Positions 1 to 5,092 of a stretch of DNA of 5,092 nt are shown here, piece by piece. Each line of letters begins with the position of its first letter. Within the stretch, counting starts at the first letter, position 1. The stretch spans positions 1 to 5,092 of the forward strand of contig CAIMUD010000070.1 of NCBI GenBank assembly GCA_903844585.1. Reading direction: 5' to 3'. The DNA is from an uncultured Actinomycetes bacterium. GTDB lineage: Bacteria > Actinomycetota > Actinomycetes > Nanopelagicales > Nanopelagicaceae. The notes under the pieces are model-generated. The model worked only from the letters and a program-made list of their open reading frames with translations. It was not told where the DNA came from and did no database searches. Made by a program: the position numbers and the translations under genes.

Positions 1-1247
1 AACTTTCCGAGCTCTGACTTATAAACAAGATCTGGTTGATCAATACGTTGCATTGACCGATTTGTCGGAATGGGCACAACGCCAAGCTTGTAAATTTCGT
101 GAAATTCAGATGCCTCGGTTATCGCCGTACCAGTCATGCCTGAAATAGTTTCGTATAGGCGGAAGTAATTCTGAAGCGTAATAGTTGCAAGCGTTTGGTT
201 CTCGTCTTTGATATCGATTCGTTCTTTCGCTTCGAGGGCTTGGTGAAGGCCTTCGCTATAGCGACGTCCCGCCAACATTCGGCCAGTGTGCTCGTCGACG
301 ATTAACAGCTCACCGTTCATTACAACATAATCTTTATCTCGCTTGAAGAGTTCCTTCGCACGAACTGAGTTGTTTAAATAGCCAATCAGGGTCGTATTTG
401 CCGCTTCGTACAAGTTCTCGATCTTGAGTAGTTCTTCTACTTTCGTTACGCCGTCTTCAAGAATTCCAATAGTCTTTTTCTTCTCGTCAACTTCGTAATG
501 AACATCGCGGATGAGTTTGGTTGCAATATTTGCGAATTCGACGTACCACTTGGTCGCCTTATCGGCAGGACCGCTGATGATGAGCGGTGTACGGGCCTCA
601 TCAATTAAAATCGAGTCAACTTCGTCAACAACGGCAAAGAAGTGATCTCTCTGTACGCACTCATTGAGTGACCAAGCCATGTTGTCACGAAGATAATCAA
701 AACCAAATTCGTTATTTGTTCCGTAAGTAATATCCGCGGCATACGCTTCACGGCGCTCAGCTGGAGACATATTGTTTAGAATTACCCCAACAGATAGCCC
801 AAGAAAACGATGGATACGTCCCATCCATTCACTGTCACGCTCGGCTAGATAATCATTAACAGTTACAACGTGAACACCACGACCGGCAATTGAATTGAGA
901 TAAGACGGAAGCGTTGCTACAAGAGTCTTGCCCTCACCGGTACGCATTTCAGCAATATTGCCCCGGTGGAGTGCAGCTCCACCCATGATTTGAACATCAT
1001 AATGACGCTGACCAAGTGTTCGCTTTGCTGCTTCGCGTACAACTGCAAATGCCTCTGGCAAAAGGGCATCAAGTGACTCGCCATTTGAATGCCGATTTTT
1101 AAATTCATCAGTCTTTGAGCGCAGTTCTTCATCTGAAAGCGGTGCAATTGATGCTTCAAATGCGTTGACTCGAACTACAACTTTTGAAAGTTCGCGAAGA
1201 ATCTTTCCTTCGCCTGCTCTCAAAATTCGATCGAAGAACGCCGGCAT
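1..1247 (-). CDS. secA: SecA preprotein translocase ATPase, N-terminal part (3' end outside window)
   Basis: This is the ATP-driven motor that pushes unfolded preproteins through the SecYEG channel at the cytoplasmic membrane. I translated it by hand from the ATG at 1247. About 415 codons are present, less than half of a typical ~900-residue SecA, and the frame stays open to base 1. Visible motifs are Walker A MRTGEGKT (residues 101-108, catalytic Lys107), the [15 protein letters not shown] block (176-190), the DEAD-type Walker B DEVD (208-211) followed by [16 protein letters not shown], and MTGTA (371-375). The segment between about 220 and 370 is the preprotein cross-linking domain, and the window ends where the second nucleotide-binding domain begins. 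The start [15 protein letters not shown] matches actinobacterial SecA1 N-termini and has an AAGGGG ribosome binding site 5 bases upstream. It is the last gene of the co-oriented run, 47 bases after comF. Nothing in the visible part looks damaged. The identification is secure; whether the genome has a second SecA cannot be seen. Confidence 0.97.
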   Translation of the reverse strand, partial: MPAFFDRILRAGEGKILRELSKVVVRVNAFEASIAPLSDEELRSKTDEFKNRHSNGESLDALLPEAFAVVREAAKRTLGQRHYDVQIMGGAALHRGNIAEMRTGEGKTLVATLPSYLNSIAGRGVHVVTVNDYLAERDSEWMGRIHRFLGLSVGVILNNMSPAERREAYAADITYGTNNEFGFDYLRDNMAWSLNECVQRDHFFAVVDEVDSILIDEARTPLIISGPADKATKWYVEFANIATKLIRDVHYEVDEKKKTIGILEDGVTKVEELLKIENLYEAANTTLIGYLNNSVRAKELFKRDKDYVVMNGELLIVDEHTGRMLAGRRYSEGLHQALEAKERIDIKDENQTLATITLQNYFRLYETISGMTGTAITEASEFHEIYKLGVVPIPTNRSMQRIDQPDLVYKSELGK

Positions 1248-1252
1248 GCTTA

Positions 1253-1258
1253 CCCCTT
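1253..1258 (-). promoter_or_regulatory. Ribosome binding site of secA
   Basis: AAGGGG on the minus strand, 5 bases before the secA ATG. It is the clearest Shine-Dalgarno-like element in the window. It supports the ATG at 1247 as the secA start and suggests secA is translated independently of comF. The other internal genes have weak or badly spaced sites. Confidence 0.7.
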
Positions 1259-1287
1259 ATTTAGCTATTAGCAATCTAACTTTCAGC

Positions 1288-1308
1288 AACCCGTCTATCT
1301 TACGGGTT
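1288..1308 (-). terminator. Small hairpin over the comF stop codon (possible weak terminator or mRNA structure)
   Basis: The arms AACCCGT and ACGGGTT pair perfectly over 7 bp around a 7-base loop that contains the comF TAG stop (1297-1295). On the minus strand the stem is followed by GCTGAAAGTT, with no run of T, so it is not a classical intrinsic terminator. It could be a U-tract-less or partial terminator that lowers read-through into secA, a 3'-end stabiliser, or chance. I favour a minor structural role, with low confidence. Confidence 0.3.
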
Positions 1309-1951
1309 TGGCAAGGCAAGCGGTAACTGAGCCGAGAACGTGAAAACCCCCTGTACGCAAGGCCCGTGCGGCTTCACTAAGGGTCGCCCCTGTTGTGACG
1401 AGATCATCAACAATTATTACTGATATTCCTGGGGCATTTCTATTGGTAACTGGATATGCATCGAAATTAACAACGAGAGCACCCTCAAGATTTTTTATTC
1501 TCGCCGCTGCTCGCAAAGTTGATTGGTCTCTTACTGCACGATTATGCGAAAGTACATCAAGTGGGGTGATGCCGAGTCCTTCAATCATTTTATTTATATA
1601 TTTTCTTCCACGCTTCCTATATGCGCTAACGCGTGATGGAATTGGTACAAGAAAACCGCTTCCAATTTCGTTCTGAAAGTATGTAAGTGCATGACCAAGG
1701 CTTGCGATTATTAAATTATCTGCCACGGTGAGCGCGTCTTCTTTAGACTTCAATATGACCTTGCTTGCAACAGCTGAATATCTGACCGCCGAGTAAATCG
1801 GAAAATGTCTTCCTTCTACAACACCTTGAGATCGATATATATGCCTGCTCCAAGAAGCTCTGCATGCTGCGCAAATTTCAATACCGAGAACAGAGCATCC
1901 AAGGCACCGAACCGGAAAGATGAGTTCCGAAAGTGAACCTATTGCACGCAT
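1295..1951 (-). CDS. ComF-family phosphoribosyltransferase
   Basis: A type I PRTase-fold protein of the ComF/COG1040 family. Relatives act in natural DNA uptake (ComF, GntX); the substrate is unknown for most members. Residue numbers count from a possible TTG start at 1969 (224 aa). An N-terminal CxxC pair, CLGC (22-25) and CAAC (33-36), is the family's usual zinc-ribbon-like knuckle. The PRPP-binding loop VDDLVTTGAT (187-196) is intact. LVPIPSR (107-113) starts the central family block, but the usual RGxNQ motif reads RGRKYINKM. DQSTLRAAAR (148-157) matches the region before the final strand. I chose ATG 1951 (218 aa), codon 7 of the longer frame, because MRAIGSLSELIFPVRCLGC resembles family N-termini. 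Neither start has a clear ribosome binding site. The gene follows mtrB by 16 or 34 bases and is probably cotranscribed with it. In other actinobacteria a comF-like gene sits in the same place, normally after lpqB. The family assignment is firm; the cellular role is not. Confidence 0.88.
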   Translation of the reverse strand: MRAIGSLSELIFPVRCLGCSVLGIEICAACRASWSRHIYRSQGVVEGRHFPIYSAVRYSAVASKVILKSKEDALTVADNLIIASLGHALTYFQNEIGSGFLVPIPSRVSAYRKRGRKYINKMIEGLGITPLDVLSHNRAVRDQSTLRAAARIKNLEGALVVNFDAYPVTNRNAPGISVIIVDDLVTTGATLSEAARALRTGGFHVLGSVTACLAKPVR

Positions 1952-1985
1952 CCGGCAATACTGGCGCAAATGATCTATCTAAAAT

Positions 1986-3563
1986 TTAACCACTAAATTT
2001 ATGTGCATCATCTGGTTCAAGTTTGAGTGGGCGTCCTGTTATTTGCTCACCGGCGATTCGAGGAAGTGTTAAGACAAAGTGCGCGCCTAACCCAGGTCGG
2101 CCCCACGCATCAAGTTCGCCGTTATGAAGTCTTGCATCCTCTAAAGCAATCGAAAGCCCAAGCCCGGTTCCACCACGTACACGAGATCGCGAAGGATCTG
2201 CGCGCCAGAATCTATCGAAAACTCTGTGCAACGATGTTGCATCCAGCCCTTCACCATAATCGCGAACACCAATTGCGACTTCGGTCGGAGTTTCTACAAT
2301 CTCAACTTTTACCGGCTTTCCCTCTGCATGATCAAGTGCATTTGATAAAAGATTTCGCATGATTCTCTCAACACGTCGAATATCTGCCTTGATAACTACT
2401 TGCTCAAGTTCTGGATCCATATCGATTGAAATTGGGTGGTCCATACCGGTTGAACCGACGTCTGAGATACATCGTGCGATAAGTGGAACTACATCGAATT
2501 CGACCGACTCCAATACTGCTACCTCTGCATCAAATCGGCTTACTTCTAATAGATCTTCAAGTAAGCGTTCAAAGCGATCGAGTTGAGCTATGAGTAGCTC
2601 GGCACTCCGAGAAAGTGTTGGATCAAAGCCACTTCGGTGGCTGTAAATCACTTCCGAAGCCATACGCAATGTAGTTAGTGGGGTGCGAAGCTCATGAGAA
2701 ACATCTGACACAAATCTCTGCTGTACTCGAGATAGATTCTCAAGTCTTGATATCTGTGATTCCAAAGAGAGCGCCATCTCATTAAATGAAGTGCCAAGCT
2801 TGGCAATTTCATCTGTGCTTTTAATGTCCATGCGCTGTGAAAAATCGCCTTTAGTAAACTGCTCGGCAATTCGAGCTGCATCTCTTACTGGGCTAACAAC
2901 TTGACGCACAACCAGCCATGTAATGAGGGCTATTAAAAGAATGAGAGCCAAACCTGTTAATAGAAGTGCGCTCGAAATTAAATCAAGGGTTGTTCTTTGA
3001 CTGGTGAGCGAATAAATAAGGTACATCTCATAAAGACCAGACTTCGGGATTTCAATCTTTCGGCCAATAATTAGCGATTCGGTTTCGACTCCGCTTAACC
3101 TTGAAATTGAGGCGTACTGGTAAACGAGATCTTCTTTTTTATTTAGCTCTTTGCGCAATGTAGCCGGTACAGCGCTTAGTGAAACTCCATCCGATGCAAA
3201 GTTGTAGATATTTCCTTGGTAGCGTGGATCAGAGAGAATCGAATCTTCAATCTTTAGCAGCACAATATCTTTTCGAGCTTGATTTACTCCAACCTCAGTT
3301 GATGACTTTATAACTTGCTTGGTGACTTTATTAATTTGAGAGGTCGATTTATCTTGAACCAGAAGAAATTGATATTGCGCATTAAAAAAGGAAGAACGGG
3401 CTTCGGCCAATGACGATTCAAGGTTTACATCTTTTACACCCGATGAAAGTTGAGAATAAAGAGCCGAACCAGTCAGCCAAACAACACCTACTGAAAGAAA
3501 TACTGTCGAAAGTATTACCTTCGCTGCAAGTGAGTTGCGAAGAAAGTAGCGGATACGGTTCAT
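1986..3563 (-). CDS. mtrB: MtrB sensor histidine kinase
   Basis: The membrane sensor kinase that phosphorylates MtrA, a two-component system tied to cell wall, division and osmotic responses in actinobacteria. At 525 aa it is slightly shorter than the M. tuberculosis protein (~567). From the N-terminus: TM1 (about 13-36), an extracytoplasmic sensor region of roughly 155 residues, TM2 (about 194-219), and HAMP (about 218-270, starting RQVVSPVRDAARIAEQF). HisKA follows with SHELRTPL and the phospho-acceptor His290. The HATPase has its N-box NLLSNALDH (404-412), G1 DYGEGL (435-440), F-box VFDRFWRAD (448-456) and G2 GGTGLGLS (464-471). All catalytic motifs are intact. The tail after the ATPase domain (ITGRPLKLEP) resembles other MtrB C-termini. 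The ATG abuts the mtrA stop with no gap, and the nearest GGAG lies 17 bases upstream, so translation is probably coupled to mtrA. The lipoprotein gene lpqB, its usual downstream partner, is missing here. Confidence 0.95.
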   Translation of the reverse strand: MNRIRYFLRNSLAAKVILSTVFLSVGVVWLTGSALYSQLSSGVKDVNLESSLAEARSSFFNAQYQFLLVQDKSTSQINKVTKQVIKSSTEVGVNQARKDIVLLKIEDSILSDPRYQGNIYNFASDGVSLSAVPATLRKELNKKEDLVYQYASISRLSGVETESLIIGRKIEIPKSGLYEMYLIYSLTSQRTTLDLISSALLLTGLALILLIALITWLVVRQVVSPVRDAARIAEQFTKGDFSQRMDIKSTDEIAKLGTSFNEMALSLESQISRLENLSRVQQRFVSDVSHELRTPLTTLRMASEVIYSHRSGFDPTLSRSAELLIAQLDRFERLLEDLLEVSRFDAEVAVLESVEFDVVPLIARCISDVGSTGMDHPISIDMDPELEQVVIKADIRRVERIMRNLLSNALDHAEGKPVKVEIVETPTEVAIGVRDYGEGLDATSLHRVFDRFWRADPSRSRVRGGTGLGLSIALEDARLHNGELDAWGRPGLGAHFVLTLPRIAGEQITGRPLKLEPDDAHKFSG

Positions 3564-4249
3564 TTAGGAACCGACGCTCACTCCAGCTTTATAACCAACG
3601 CCTCTCACTGTCATGACAATCTCTGGATTTTCTGGATCATGTTCTACTTTTGAGCGAAGACGCTGTACGTGAACATTGACTAAGCGCGTGTCGGTTGAAT
3701 GGCGATATCCCCACACTTCGCCAAGAAGTGCTTCACGGGTAAATACTCTTCCTGGTTCCTTTGCTAGGGCTACCAATAAATCGAATTCCAAGCGAGTCAG
3801 CGATATTTGCTTTCCGTTTCGAAGCACTTCATGCCCAGTTACATCGATTGATAAATCACCAATTGTCAGAAGTGCTGTGACATCTGAATTGGTGCGGCGA
3901 AGTCGCGTACGAATACGTGCGATGAGCTCTGATGGATGACGAAATGGTTTGACCATGTAATCGTCAGCGCCAGCTTCAAGTCCACGCACGACATCTTGAG
4001 TGTCACCTTTCGCACTCAACATCACGATAGGCACCATTGATTCTTTACGTATTAATTTACAAACTTCGATGCCGTCGAGTCCAGGCAACATCACATCAAG
4101 TAAAACAAGATCAGGAGGGTTATTTCTAAACACATCCATCACTTCGTCGCCGCGACTGACAAGATCTACGTCGATACCGGCACCTGTTAAAACGATGCCA
4201 AGCATCTCCGCAAGATCCTGATCGTCATCGACGACCATAACTAAAGTCA

Positions 4250-4250
<1 letters not shown>
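3564..4250 (-). CDS. mtrA: MtrA response regulator (OmpR/PhoB type)
   Basis: The DNA-binding response regulator paired with MtrB. At 228 aa it equals the length of M. tuberculosis MtrA. The receiver domain (1-115) has the acidic pocket DDD (8-10), phospho-acceptor Asp52 in LLDVMLPG, Ser79 in MLSAKGD at the conserved Ser/Thr position, and Lys101 in MVKPF. ADDYMVKPF is close to the MtrA consensus. A short linker leads to an OmpR-type winged helix (about 127-222) with LTRLEFDLLVALA, the recognition region DTRLVNVHVQRLRSKVE (187-203), and the wing VRGVGYKAG. No key residue is missing. The ATG shares its A with the sahH stop (TAATG), and a TGGGAG lies 11 bases upstream, somewhat far. Translation by termination-reinitiation after sahH is therefore likely. 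Met5 is an alternative start, but the first ATG gives the family's normal length. Any dedicated mtrA promoter would have to lie inside sahH; I could not identify one. Confidence 0.96.

Positions 4251-5092
<842 letters not shown>

Noticed and set aside
917..1159. 80-codon minus-strand frame inside secA
   Set aside because: It overlaps the Walker A region of secA in another frame on the same strand. The secA frame gives a continuous, highly conserved protein.
1259..1287. Possible secA promoter in the comF-secA gap
   Set aside because: I looked for -35/-10 pairs on the minus strand. TTGCTG is present, but no acceptable -10 follows at 16-18 bases.
2027..2362. Open frame of 111 codons on the plus strand opposite mtrB (also 1395-1676, 2359-2586, 3410-3616, 3676-3939, 4000-4221, 4635-4952)
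   Set aside because: All lie antisense to well-supported genes with intact family motifs. Their predicted products are low-complexity or basic and show no recognisable domain.
2675..2881. 68-codon minus-strand frame inside mtrB
   Set aside because: It is out of frame within the HAMP/HisKA coding region of mtrB, which is continuous and has all expected motifs.

Overview
The window looks like chromosomal DNA of a moderately AT-rich actinobacterium. A spot count of a few lines gives roughly 40-55% GC, averaging in the mid-40s. The main evidence is the conserved actinobacterial neighbourhood sahH-mtrA-mtrB-(lpqB)-comF-(hpf)-secA, together with MtrA, MtrB and SecA sequences that read like actinobacterial family members. 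The low GC and tight packing suggest a streamlined lineage, such as the freshwater/marine Nanopelagicales (acI) type. That placement is an inference and was not tested.

All five genes lie on the minus strand and are transcribed from high to low coordinates. In order they are: sahH/ahcY (3' two thirds only, entering at 5092 and ending at 4250); mtrA (4250-3564, start codon overlapping the sahH stop); mtrB (3563-1986, no gap after mtrA); a ComF-family phosphoribosyltransferase (ending at 1295); and the first ~415 codons of secA (starting at 1247 and leaving the window at base 1). There are no RNA genes, mobile elements, CRISPR arrays or long repeats. The only real intergenic space is 16-34 bases between mtrB and comF and 47 bases between comF and secA. 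The second gap carries a small perfect hairpin and a good ribosome binding site for secA.

Functionally this is a housekeeping block. S-adenosylhomocysteine hydrolase clears the by-product of SAM-dependent methylation. MtrB and MtrA form the sensor kinase/response regulator pair that in actinobacteria links envelope and cell-division state to transcription. ComF-like proteins belong to the PRTase family associated with DNA uptake or nucleotide handling. SecA is the motor of general protein export.

I see no undescribed system. What deserves a second look is how this locus departs from the textbook actinobacterial arrangement: lpqB is absent between mtrB and comF, hpf/raiA is absent between comF and secA, the sahH is of the short archaeal/Thermotoga-like type, and the ComF protein has a divergent central motif.
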